From the NCBI GenBank assembly GCA_009741485.1, contig VKON01003981.1, positions 66,801-130,800 of the forward strand: a stretch of 64,000 nucleotides of DNA. The letters run 5' to 3'. Both the position numbers and the translations under genes were made by a program. The notes under the pieces are model-generated. The model was given only the letters and a program-made list of their open reading frames with translations, made no database searches and was not told the origin of the DNA. Origin of the DNA: Malurus cyaneus samueli. Lineage: Eukaryota > Chordata > Aves > Passeriformes > Maluridae. The number at the start of each line of letters is the position of its first letter. The first letter of the stretch is position 1. Of this stretch, positions 22,601 to 30,800 are shown in pieces.

Positions 22601-23497
22601 AAGAAATTAAATAAGCAAAAAGAAGAAAAAAAAAGTGTGGATTTTCCCTAAAACATTAATAACTTGAAACTAGGAGAAAGGAGTTTGCTTTTCTGTCCCA
22701 AACTAGATTTGTTTTTTTACTGGAAATAACTAGGCAAGACTGAACCTCAAAAACACAGGACTCTTGTCTAACAGGAGAGGCTTATTAGGAAAGTCATAGA
22801 GAACCAAATGGAAAATGAAAATCATGACCCTCTATGAATGCAGAGGATTCCCCAGGCCAAGCCCTTCTGCTCTCTCACCAGCTAACTCAGAGTTGGACTA
22901 GACAGAAAACAAGAGTATAAGAGGCAAAGGGCTGCACCTGCACAAGTTGACTGTAAATAGAGTAGGATTTTCCATCTGGAAAAAAGATAAATGAGGGAAA
23001 TCCTGGATCCTGTACAGTTACAAACAGTGTGGGACAGAGAAAACGTGTTTGCTGTGTCTTGTAACATGTTGTGAGGAAGACAAAGGAAATTACAGGGAGC
23101 AGGTTTAAAAAAATCGGCATATTCTGTACTCCTTAAGTAAGTGTCACTACTTGTGGTCAGACATGGGGGGGTGAGGGGGGTGTGTGCACACTGATGGAGA
23201 AAGTTCTGGGGACTAAACCTGGATACAGGTCAGAAGTGGCTCAGGTGATCTGACAGTACCTGCAAGGGGCTGGTGGAACTCAGCTGATGCTGCCCTGCCC
23301 GCGGTGCTGCATGCCATGCTGAGCCCTGAGCCCCAGCCCAGCTGAGCAGCAAGTGTCCAGGGCCAGCAGCTCTGCACACCAGCAGGATAACAGCTAGCAC
23401 AGCAGACACTCACCACGAAATCAGGGTCCGTGTCCCAGTCATCTCCCCGAGCCTCCACCTTCACTGACACGTTGTGTCCCACAGCTGCTTTCCACAT
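10509..23497 (-). CDS. HCLS1: HCLS1 (HS1), hematopoietic cortactin-like actin regulator, complete coding region
   Basis: Fourteen coding exons join in frame to 1566 nt, 521 aa plus stop (complement of 10509-10645, 11420-11491, 12207-12516, 12997-13104, 13706-13842, 14077-14146, 16187-16242, 16864-16974, 17561-17671, 19536-19590, 19928-20038, 21194-21323, 21981-22054 and 23414-23497). HS1 binds Arp2/3 and F-actin downstream of antigen-receptor kinases in blood cells. Visible domains: an acidic N-terminus with the Arp2/3-binding DDW at 19-21; cortactin repeats 81-248 (four full 37-residue units and a half); a charged coiled-coil region about 275-313; Pro-rich 314-370; tyrosine motifs DYEEL (Y394, Y413) and DYEVI (Y437); SH3 about 466-521 with ALYDY, the WW pair at 500-501 and [15 protein letters not shown] and [11 protein letters not shown] match HS1 rather than cortactin. 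Human HS1 is 486 aa with 3.5 repeats, so this protein is longer mainly through one extra repeat. The start is the ATG of MWKAAVGH, immediately after a splice-acceptor-like TTGTGCAG, so a noncoding first exon lies upstream. Confidence 0.95.
10862..11270 (+). mobile_element. Solo LTR of an endogenous retrovirus-like element
   Basis: A 409-bp block starts TGTCCTGGTTT and ends AAACCACGACA, near-perfect inverted termini of TG...CA form. It is flanked by GTTCC and GCTCC, a 5-bp target duplication with one mismatch. Inside are AGTAAACAGCTCTTACCTCA and a T-rich stretch typical of avian LTRs. No internal gag/pol sequence is present, so this is a recombined solo LTR. It lies in HCLS1 intron 13, between the two SH3 exons. 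The plus orientation is judged from the polyadenylation-like AGTAAA and is less certain. Confidence 0.8.
11420..11491 (-). CDS. HCLS1: HCLS1 coding exon 13 (SH3 start)
   Basis: A 72-nt exon, residues 453-476, [20 protein letters not shown] then DYQG. Acceptor TTCTGCAG|AG, donor GGAG|GTAGGT, phase 1. It holds the ALYDY motif of the SH3 domain. Confidence 0.94.
12207..12516 (-). CDS. HCLS1: HCLS1 coding exon 12 (tyrosine motifs)
   Basis: A 310-nt exon, residues 350-452. It begins [20 protein letters not shown] and contains [11 protein letters not shown] (Y394), [11 protein letters not shown] (Y413) and GGEDYEVIL (Y437). The TLPPRP element is an SH3 ligand type. Acceptor ATGGCAG|GAG, donor CTGG|GTGAGT, phase 1. 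Confidence 0.92.
12997..13104 (-). CDS. HCLS1: HCLS1 coding exon 11 (Pro-rich linker)
   Basis: A 108-nt exon, phase 0-0, residues 314-349, [20 protein letters not shown] then [16 protein letters not shown]. Acceptor TCTCTGGCAG|AAA, donor GAGCAG|GTGCCA. It is poorly conserved but sits at the place of the human Pro-rich linker, and both junction phases fit. Because it is symmetric, it could be alternatively used. Confidence 0.72.
13706..13842 (-). CDS. HCLS1: HCLS1 coding exon 10 (charged helix)
   Basis: A 137-nt exon, residues 269-313, with [20 protein letters not shown] and an E/R/Q-rich helix ending EQQEARQQ. Acceptor CTCACAG|GA, donor CAGCAG|GTGAGC, phase 0. Confidence 0.93.
14077..14146 (-). 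CDS. HCLS1: HCLS1 coding exon 9
   Basis: A 70-nt exon, residues 245-267, [20 protein letters not shown] onward, the HS1-type segment that ends the repeats. Acceptor CTTGCAG|AGC, donor GCAG|GTGAGA, phase 1. Confidence 0.93.
16187..16242 (-). CDS. HCLS1: HCLS1 coding exon 8 (terminal half repeat)
   Basis: A 56-nt exon, residues 227-244, [18 protein letters not shown]. Acceptor CATGCAG|AC, donor AAG|GTAAAT, phase 0. Confidence 0.93.
16864..16974 (-). CDS. HCLS1: HCLS1 coding exon 7 (extra cortactin repeat 4)
   Basis: A 111-nt phase 1-1 exon, residues 190-225, [20 protein letters not shown] then [16 protein letters not shown]. Acceptor GGCTGAAG|AC, donor ACAG|GTCAGA, a weaker donor than its neighbours. 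The second half ([18 protein letters not shown]) is diverged from the repeat consensus. Human HS1 has no counterpart to this unit. Skipping it would leave the frame intact. Confidence 0.88.
17561..17671 (-). CDS. HCLS1: HCLS1 coding exon 6 (cortactin repeat 3)
   Basis: A 111-nt phase 1-1 exon, residues 153-188, [20 protein letters not shown] then [16 protein letters not shown]. Acceptor CACCTCAG|AT, donor AAAAAG|GTGAGC. It corresponds to the human third repeat. Confidence 0.94.
19536..19590 (-). CDS. HCLS1: HCLS1 coding exon 5, followed by a GC donor
   Basis: A 55-nt exon, residues 134-151, [18 protein letters not shown] plus one base. Acceptor GTTCCAG|TCA. The only donor that keeps the frame is AAAG|GCAAGT, a GC-AG intron; GCAAGT is the classical strong GC donor context. 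Confidence 0.9.
19928..20038 (-). CDS. HCLS1: HCLS1 coding exon 4 (cortactin repeats 1-2)
   Basis: A 111-nt exon, residues 97-133, [20 protein letters not shown] through [15 protein letters not shown]. Acceptor CTCTCAG|TGC, donor AAG|GTGCGT. It is exactly one repeat long but offset against the repeat boundary. Confidence 0.94.
21194..21323 (-). CDS. HCLS1: HCLS1 coding exon 3
   Basis: Residues 54-96, [20 protein letters not shown] and the start of repeat 1, [16 protein letters not shown]. Acceptor TCTCCAG|T, donor AAG|GTAACA, phase 0. Confidence 0.94.
21480..22270. promoter_or_regulatory. CpG island over HCLS1 exon 2
   Basis: A sharply bounded stretch very rich in G+C and CpG, while flanking intron DNA is ordinary or AT-rich. 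It covers coding exon 2 and its flanks and lies about 1.4 kb downstream of the exon with the start codon. It may be an internal promoter or simply a GC-rich exon neighbourhood. Long open frames on both strands here come from the scarcity of AT-rich stop codons. Confidence 0.6.
21981..22054 (-). CDS. HCLS1: HCLS1 coding exon 2
   Basis: Residues 29-52 plus two bases, [20 protein letters not shown] onward. Acceptor CTGCAG|AAC, donor TCGA|GTGAGT. This exon lies inside a dense CpG island. Confidence 0.93.
22400..22525. repeat. AT-rich microsatellite (ATCTATAT / TATC)
   Basis: AAATAAAT-type repeats pass into ATATCTAT and TATCTATC tandem units and then a TATATAT tail. It sits in HCLS1 intron 1, directly beside the CpG island, and is likely length-polymorphic. 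Confidence 0.9.
23414..23497 (-). CDS. HCLS1: HCLS1 coding exon 1
   Basis: Residues 1-28, [20 protein letters not shown] then WDTDPDFV. It carries the DDW Arp2/3-binding motif. Donor GTG|GTGAGT, phase 0. TTGTTGTGCAG just before the ATG looks like an acceptor, implying an untranslated exon upstream. Confidence 0.92.
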
Positions 23498-26224
23498 CTG
23501 CACAACAAGGACATGGTGTTGCCCAGGGTGGCCACAGCTGGCTCACACCCAGTCACAACAGAACTTGGGCTGAAACCGGCCCTTAAAGGCCACCTGTCCT
23601 CATACATCTGTCCCTCATACAGCACTGGGCACCCCAAAATAGCTGCTCGTGAGCCTCAGCAATCTTACAACAAAACACACAGGGCATGTAGGTGTAAACC
23701 ACAGTCTTCATGCACCCTCACTTTGCAGTTAGAGAACACACCTTTTTATAATGTAAATGAGTGCTGACATCCAATCACCAGATTGTTTTTCCAACACACA
23801 TTAATTTTCTGTGCAGCGGGAGGCTGTTCCATGTGTTAATGCCCCTATTAGACAGTCACACACACAGCTATGGCATGCTCCAACCCTGACACTGTGATCC
23901 TAGCACTGAAGTGGACTCCTCAAGCCTCTTGTCTGATTTTCAATCTTTCAATCCCTTCCCAGTAGCCAGAGAAGGGTTTGAGCAAGGGCTGGACAGTGCT
24001 GATGCTGCATGGTATTCATGTCTGCCATGTGGAGAAAACAGGAAACAAGGCTAAAAGCACAGAGGGTGTAGGGCTAAACTGGCTGAGGCTGTGGTGGAAC
24101 TGCTCCTCCAGGCCTGGAGGAAGTGATGGGCCCAGGAAGAGGAAGTTAAAAGTAATGTGTAATCTAAAACCCCTGCATTTAATTTTCAAGGTGACCTTGA
24201 AAAAGAAAGCTGATGAACAAGTTTCCTCCAAGCACCTGAAATTTTACAAAACAGGAGAGAAACGATGAGTTGGCTGCCCATACACCCCAGAGCAATCACT
24301 CTCATCAGAGCCACCACGCTTCATATCCCACCCCCTTTACTGCCTGCAGTGTTGAGGAACCCAAAGCTGTTCTCTGTGTTGCTCAAAGCAGCTTTCCCAT
24401 GGGGCAGTGAGAAAGATGGAAAGAGACTGTGCAGAAAAGACTGAGTTGAGCCCTATTCTCCATCACACCAAACTGTGACCCAATCAACAGGAAGGAAGAG
24501 ACCTGCTGTGTGCTGGCTCCTCAGTTAACAGCACATTTATCATGTGCTGCTCAGCTGTGTTAACCCCTCACTCCCACAGCTGTATGGAAACCTCAGACAG
24601 CCCTGAACACTTGGGAAAGTTGCACTCTGTGCAAGCAAAATTTTTATGCTGAGTAATTGACTCTCTGTTTATGGTAATTAACTGTCCCATATCAAAAGCT
24701 GTTTAAGTGGATAACCTTCTGGTTTAGTGCAGTGCACTGCTCAGTTTCAAGCTGTCCTCCCCAGAGAACCAGCACTGTTAAGACTGGGGAGCAAAGAGAA
24801 CAGAAACCAAATGAGCACAGCAGAGATGATTCTTTCTTTTCTTAAACAAAGGCCAGGTACGGGAGATGAAGGACTAAGGCAGATATACAGTGAAGACCTG
24901 GTTTTAGGCCTTCTCCAGGTGCCTTAGGACCACAGCAAGTCTGAGACATTCCCCACTGACAGCAATCTGGTGCCAAACTGAATACAGCTAATTGCAATTA
25001 GAAGCAGGGGAAGCAGGAAGTCTCACACGGACAACACAGCCCAATCTAACACCACCTTTCCTTTTCCCCTCCCGAATTTATTGGTATATCTCACACCAAA
25101 GACTTAAAAGTTTATTGCTCATTTTTGTAAAGCATAAACCAGCAGCAATAACCAGCTAGCACAAAGCTGCTCATCATCAGGGCTGCTGATCTGAGGTCAG
25201 ATAAGATGGTTCAAGGTTTTAAATGCTGCTGTAAATGGTTTTTGACCACCCATTCTCCAAAGCCACCTGCCATGCATTGTGGGAACCATGACAAGCTACA
25301 GACTGTAATTGCATCATGAGGCTCTGAATACTGACTATATGAGAAACACCAGTCAGGGTAGCATCTCATCCTGGTTTTTGTCCCATTTCCCCCTGGGAAA
25401 ACATCCATTACAGCACAAATGTAGGGCTACCACATGGCACAGTCATGCTGGTGGATTTGGAAACGTGGTTCTTTAGAATCTCAAACATAAGAACAACGAT
25501 AACAGGACAACAGCCTGAGAAGCAAATGCTGTGCATTATCCACTTAAACATGCATGGTCAAGGAGTTCTTTCTGCCCATCAAACACTACACCTTTTTGTA
25601 GTCATTTCACACTTTCCCCTCCCAAAACTCACTCAAGGTTTCTTACCTTTAAAGGCTCACCAGTTCCTGCTGGCAAACTTGCTTTTTGCTCAGGCACCTG
25701 CTGCCAGCGACAGCTTTGGGTTCGTGTTCGCTCCGAGTTCCTGTTTTAACCTCAGCTCTTTTCACTTCCTGTATCCCAGCCCCCATCTCTGCTCAAGTCA
25801 CGAGTCCCAGAACTGGTCCCAGTGCTGCAGTTGCCCTGCTGGCTGCCTCTGCTCTGAGACACCAACACAATGCAGACCCAGCAGTTCCCCAGTTCCCCAT
25901 CAGGTCCCAGAACCAGAGTGGGCCCAGTCCACCAAAGGCTGCTCTGAACTTTGCCGTCTGGTGGCATCCCCGTTTCAGCTCCTGAGAGGCAAAAAACGCT
26001 CCTGAAAAGAGTCCCGCACTTCGATGCTTTCATTCTGTTCACAAGTGACTCACCTGTGACTTGCACTGCTCTGTTGTTTTTCCTCAGCACTGGGAGAACT
26101 ACAACCATCACACAAGGCAGCACACACACAAGAGATCTGCAGTCCCACCATGTCCCACACAAGCTGCAGTGATGCAGCAGCACTACATCCTCCAATTCAA
26201 CAGTTACATGACAACATTACACAA
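23498..26224. other. HCLS1 5' flank and untranslated exon region
   Basis: No coding exon is recognised. The HCLS1 transcript must start here or slightly further up, because its start codon abuts a splice acceptor and GOLGB1's 3' end begins near 26.2 kb. Open frames (for example 25445-26005 plus) lack homology-like structure. Confidence 0.5.
25760..25769 (-). promoter_or_regulatory. HCLS1: ETS-IRF composite element upstream of HCLS1
   Basis: The minus strand reads GGAAGTGAAA, a perfect match to the PU.1/IRF composite consensus GGAANNGAAA, within ACAGGAAGTGAAAAGAG. It lies about 2.3 kb upstream of the HCLS1 start codon on the sense strand, where a noncoding first exon is expected. A GCAGCAG|GTGCCT donor-like sequence follows near 25697. 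A blood-cell gene is a fitting target. Function is inferred. Confidence 0.45.
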
Positions 26225-27762
26225 ATTCCATCTGAAAAATAAACTTTATTATACATACAGGAGCTCATACCTCAGGAAGCTATAGACAAACTATTTGGTC
26301 ACTGAATTTTATGTAGCTGGAGGAAGTTCACGCTGATAAACATGGACAGTATAGAAATAGATATATAGTGCCAGTGCTCTGGACCTGCCAGAGATCCAGC
26401 TGGTTTAGCTACCAGTGAAATCAATCCTCAAACATGCTTTTTGCACTGGCAAGAGCAGCTTAGTTTACCAGCAATATTAAAAGAACTACCTCTTTCCCAT
26501 GGGAAAAATGCAACTGTTAGTACTCTTAGTACTAAGAGGCAGATACAATTCTCCTGGCTAGTACTCTGAATGAAACAACCACTCAGGAGCTGACAGTGAA
26601 CGTGACTGCAACTTCCTTTGCATTCAACATTCTACTTTTGGAAGAGGGCAGGCTCAAATTCAGGAGGTCTTTAGAAAACATATGGAAATACATCCATATT
26701 TCCATATATTCTAAAAGATCCACTCCATTTGCATCATTTGATTTGGGTCCAAACATATCCAAACACCAGCAGCAGCTTTCTACAGACACCAGAAGTTTTC
26801 AGAACTCTGGACCCTTCCTCAGCACATTATTTCCGGAGTTTCTGCCTTTGCTTTGGGCCCACAAAGCACATTATGGACCCCTTCAACACAGCCAGTGCAG
26901 GTTCAGTCTCACGACGAGTGTTCAGTGGATGAAAAGGCAGGAGCAGGACTGCTCTCATTTCTAGAGGTAGGGCAGCACCTTCCACCACGAGAGGTGCACA
27001 AATGCTATAAATAAGAAGGTTTTAAACTTAAGAGCTAATAAGTTTCATGTTTCCTATTCCTTTTAAATAACAAAAGTACTGGCATTATTTTGCAGGCTTG
27101 TCGGGGCAGAGATATGACTGATTTCAAATGGAATGCTCACCAGGGCCAGATGCACTAATCTTGGCCTTTCTTCAACAGGCAGTGCAACTGAGCAGGAAAC
27201 ACGATTTTAAGATTCACATTCCTTAAAGTGCCCATCACTTCCTTAGGATATGCATTTCAGACAGCACTGAGCCACAGAGCAAATCTGAAGGGTGGAAGAA
27301 AGCGAAGACAATTCTTTTTCTTAGATCCACCTACAGTGTTCCCCCAACCCCACTCATGGATTCAACCTAAGAGGAAGAAGATTCTGCAGTTTCAGAAGTG
27401 CCGAAGTACTGCAGCCACTCAAGAGAATTTTTCTTATTCCTACAGCAGCATGATACTATCTAAAATGAATGGTACTACTCCCAGGCACAGGAACAGATGC
27501 TGTCCTTGAGGCATGCAGCACAACCCGGGCTCAGAAAACAAACCACTCATGTAGAAACACCAAGGGAATGGCAGGTCTCCTGGGAACAGCTCCCCAGCAC
27601 CAGCGCCGACTCTGATAGCAGCACCCAGGTGCTGAGTGCAGCTGCTGCTTCAGGGCTGCTTTGGGAAAGAAGGCAGCTGGGAGAAATGCTGCCCTTCTAC
27701 AAGGGCCTGCCAGCCCTCGACACGCACAGGGCCCAGGCTCGATAAAAAGCTGTCACTCCTGC
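26225..27762 (-). other. GOLGB1: Probable GOLGB1 3' UTR
   Basis: The minus-strand sequence after the giantin TGA has no coding signal and runs about 1.5 kb to a canonical AATAAA at 26245-26250. Confidence 0.6.
26245..26250 (-). terminator. GOLGB1: GOLGB1 polyadenylation signal
   Basis: AATAAA on the minus strand, followed within 20-40 nt by the GT-rich element TTTGTGTAATGTTGTCATG, the usual arrangement of a strong cleavage/polyadenylation site. Confidence 0.65.
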
Positions 27763-27897
27763 TCACAGGTGGCCTGTAAAGCACAGGAAGAGCAGGACAT
27801 GGAGAGCAAGCAGATACATGGCCACTAGCAGAGGCAAGTGGGTCCGGGAGTGGAAGAGAGAGCGTAACAGGCGTCGTAGTCCAAAAGCATTCCGTGT
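27763..27897 (-). CDS. GOLGB1: GOLGB1 coding exon 20 (membrane anchor, stop)
   Basis: A 135-nt exon, residues 3136-3179. Basic TRNAFGLRRLLRSLFHSRTH precedes a ~20-residue hydrophobic tail anchor and the terminal CFTGHL, followed by TGA. Acceptor CTTCCAG|ACA. Confidence 0.97.
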   Translation of the reverse strand, partial: TRNAFGLRRLLRSLFHSRTHLPLLVAMYLLALHVLLFLCFTGHL

Positions 27898-30800
27898 CTG
27901 GAAGAGTAAAGAAAAGAGAGAGCAGTCACTACAAGGAATGGCTGTGTCCCCAGCTGCCTTCATGCAGGGCTCTCCAGACCACGGAGAAAAGTTTGTTCAA
28001 GCTAATGAGCATAAACCTTCCCAAAATCATTCCACTGTCAGATCCAGACATCAGGGCACTCCTCATGAAAAGTTCCTCTTCCCCTGCTCTCTGCAGGTTT
28101 TCCATGAACCACCCCCATCCAATTCTGTTTCCAGCACGGCAAAAGCCGAAAAACAGTCCCTGATCAATTTATGTGTGTCTACAGAGGGATTTAATTACTG
28201 TAGGTTCACAGTTTCTTGAATTAGTTAGGGCTCATACAGTTGACAGCTGGGAATGTTAAATTCTTACTCTGCTGGAATTATTATCCATGGAGTCGATCAG
28301 CAAGGACTGCTCATGACCTGGAGTCATATCAATGCTGGCACTTAGGGGAGACGCCCACTCACTCGACTGCAACCTGCCATAACAAACATGAAATTAAATT
28401 CAGTTTCTTCTTACGATGCTGCAAACCAACACTGTAATCAAGCTCAGGAAAGAAGGTATTTCTCCAAAAATGAATCAACCCCTGAAAGCAAACCCTGGCT
28501 TCACTTGCCAAGAGCTGGTTCCATTTGTACAGGTGTCATGCCTCCTGAGCTCACATTGAGCAAAAGAATAGGGTGATCCAACTAGGAGAGGTCCTTCTTC
28601 CTTTCAAGTCAAATTTCATAGTGTGACTTGAAAGAAGCCAGGACACATGACAGAACTGTATGTTTTAAACTCTGTGAAATTATTTTGGAAGCCAGCTGTG
28701 GCTGTAATAATGCTGGTTCTTGCTAGCTGTTTTCTAATGACAGAGGCAGCAGTCATGTCCTGGGGTTACCATTCATTAGTGAGATCAGCTGCAGGAGGTT
28801 TTCATAGACTTTAATGCCAGAAGGAGCTACAGTTGTCCAAACCACATAGCAGTTACCAGGGAACGTCATCCAGAATTCTTCCATCCAGACCATTATTTTT
28901 TGGGTGAATCCGCAAGTGTGTCAGAAGAAAGCCATTGTTTTAATGTAAAAGACTCCATTAGTCTGTGACTCCAGCTATCTGAACTACCAGGAAATGCACA
29001 GCACCAGAGCCTACAATTATGTGCTAAAACCCCTCTTCATAGCCAATAAGAAGAATCAAGCTACTCACTGCATCCTAATCCCAACATCTAGTCCAGGTCA
29101 GCTGCCTTTGCTCTGCTGACTATCAGGGCATCCATCTAGTGCCCCAAGATACGCAGCATCCCGTGCAGTGCAGAGCACAGTGCTGGACACTGGGGAGGGG
29201 GAAGGAGAGGGGTCTAGGCCAAAGCTGAGTCTGGGAAAGGTGGACAAAAACCCTTTTTCCTAAGGATTTAACTGTTTTTCAATAACCAAATGATTTTAAA
29301 GTTTATGTTAATTAGCAATACATTGAAAATGAGTGACATTCTTCAAGTCAAAGCTGTTTCATGCATGACGGGCATGTGCTTACTGAAGAGACAAATTCCC
29401 TGGACACATGAAAACTCCTCTTTGGCCTGCACCCAATTCCCAGTCTCCAAATTGTATTTTCCAGCAATTAATTTAACTAATTGAGAAAGTTGGCATCTAA
29501 TTTCTAGACAGAATTTGTCTTAATGTTTAGTAATTTGTCTCATTCTATCTACCTACAATTGAAGGAACTGAATTTCCTGAACTGTGGGAAACACTTTTTT
29601 ACAGTAAGCATGACTGAGCACCACACCAGTTGCCCAGGGAGGTTGTGAAGTCTTCTTTCCTCTGGAGATACTGAACGGACATCTGGACACGTTCCTGGGC
29701 AGCTGGGTCTAGGTTGAGCAGGGGGTTGGGCCAGATGGTCTCTGGAGGCCCCTTCCGACCTCAGCCTTTCTGCGATTCTGTGACAGACACGGTAGCTGTC
29801 TCTGTGCCCCAACTGCCTCTGACAGAAGGATGTGATGAAGTACAAATGAAAAACAGAGCTAGAACCACCACACTTGTATGGTGATAGTGTTTGCTCAAGC
29901 TGCCTCACCTCCTGATCTGATCCTGTGCCGCAAAAAGCGCCTCCTCTGCAGCAAGACGACGATCATGCTCTTCCTCCAGCTGCTCCTCCAAATACTTCAT
30001 ATCTTGCTTTGTGCTGCTATGTAAGTGTTCTGTTTCAGACAACCTGTCAGAAAATAACAAAGCGTATGCCAAAAAGGACCTAGTTCATGGACTACTGTGT
30101 TTCTACAATATTCACTGATGCAGTTGTGTGAACAGACTCCAATTACCCCCCAGCTCACACAGAAGACTTAATCATCTTTAGTATCTTTAAGTTATTGGGA
30201 AAACACGAGAGAAGATAAATCTCTTGAAGCTTCTGTTTCACATCAGGAAGGAGTTTCTTGGGTCTATCATCCATGGCTCCACCTTTTGGAAATTATTTTG
30301 AAAGGCTATGAGGAACCATGTGCTAGATCTTAGTTTGAGAAGGTTATAAGGAATCCTGTGCTGTGTCTCAATTCCAGACACTCTCAGGCAACAACCTTGA
30401 GACCAGGACCATTGATACACTTCAGCAGCTACTGAGGACGCAGCCCACCAGATCCAAGATGCTGGTTTGGCTGGCAGTGCTGCTACACGATGTCACTGTG
30501 TTGTTTTGAAGCTCTAATCCAAAGAGATAACAAATGATAGCTGCTAAGTGTATGAAACAGCTCCTCCAAGTCCACAAGATCCTAGTGTGGGACTGAATTT
30601 TCCCAACACAGCAGTACAGAGTAGAAACAGTAGGCTCATCCCTAGCCTCAAGACCTCCATCAGGACCAACATCCCCACCCCTATTTCTCAGACTTTCTTT
30701 ACCTCAGCTGCAGCTCCTGCAGTTCAGGTGTGTAACTGCCTCTCTGCGGCTCATTCTTTTCTTGGGGTGCTCCTGGAGCAGCATCTGTCGCAAAGAGCTC

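Larger units (their letters stand above)
10646..23413 (-). other. HCLS1: HCLS1 introns: contents
   Basis: Thirteen introns: 22055-23413, 21324-21980, 20039-21193, 19591-19927, 17672-19535, 16975-17560, 16243-16863, 14147-16186, 13843-14076, 13105-13705, 12517-12996, 11492-12206 and 10646-11419. Apart from the solo LTR in the last, the CpG island around exon 2 and the AT microsatellite in the first, I see only unique noncoding sequence. All are GT-AG except 17672-19535, which is GC-AG. Confidence 0.75.

Noticed and set aside
25445..26005. 186-codon plus-strand frame upstream of HCLS1
   Set aside because: No recognisable domain, irregular composition, no splice context; it overlaps the likely HCLS1 promoter.
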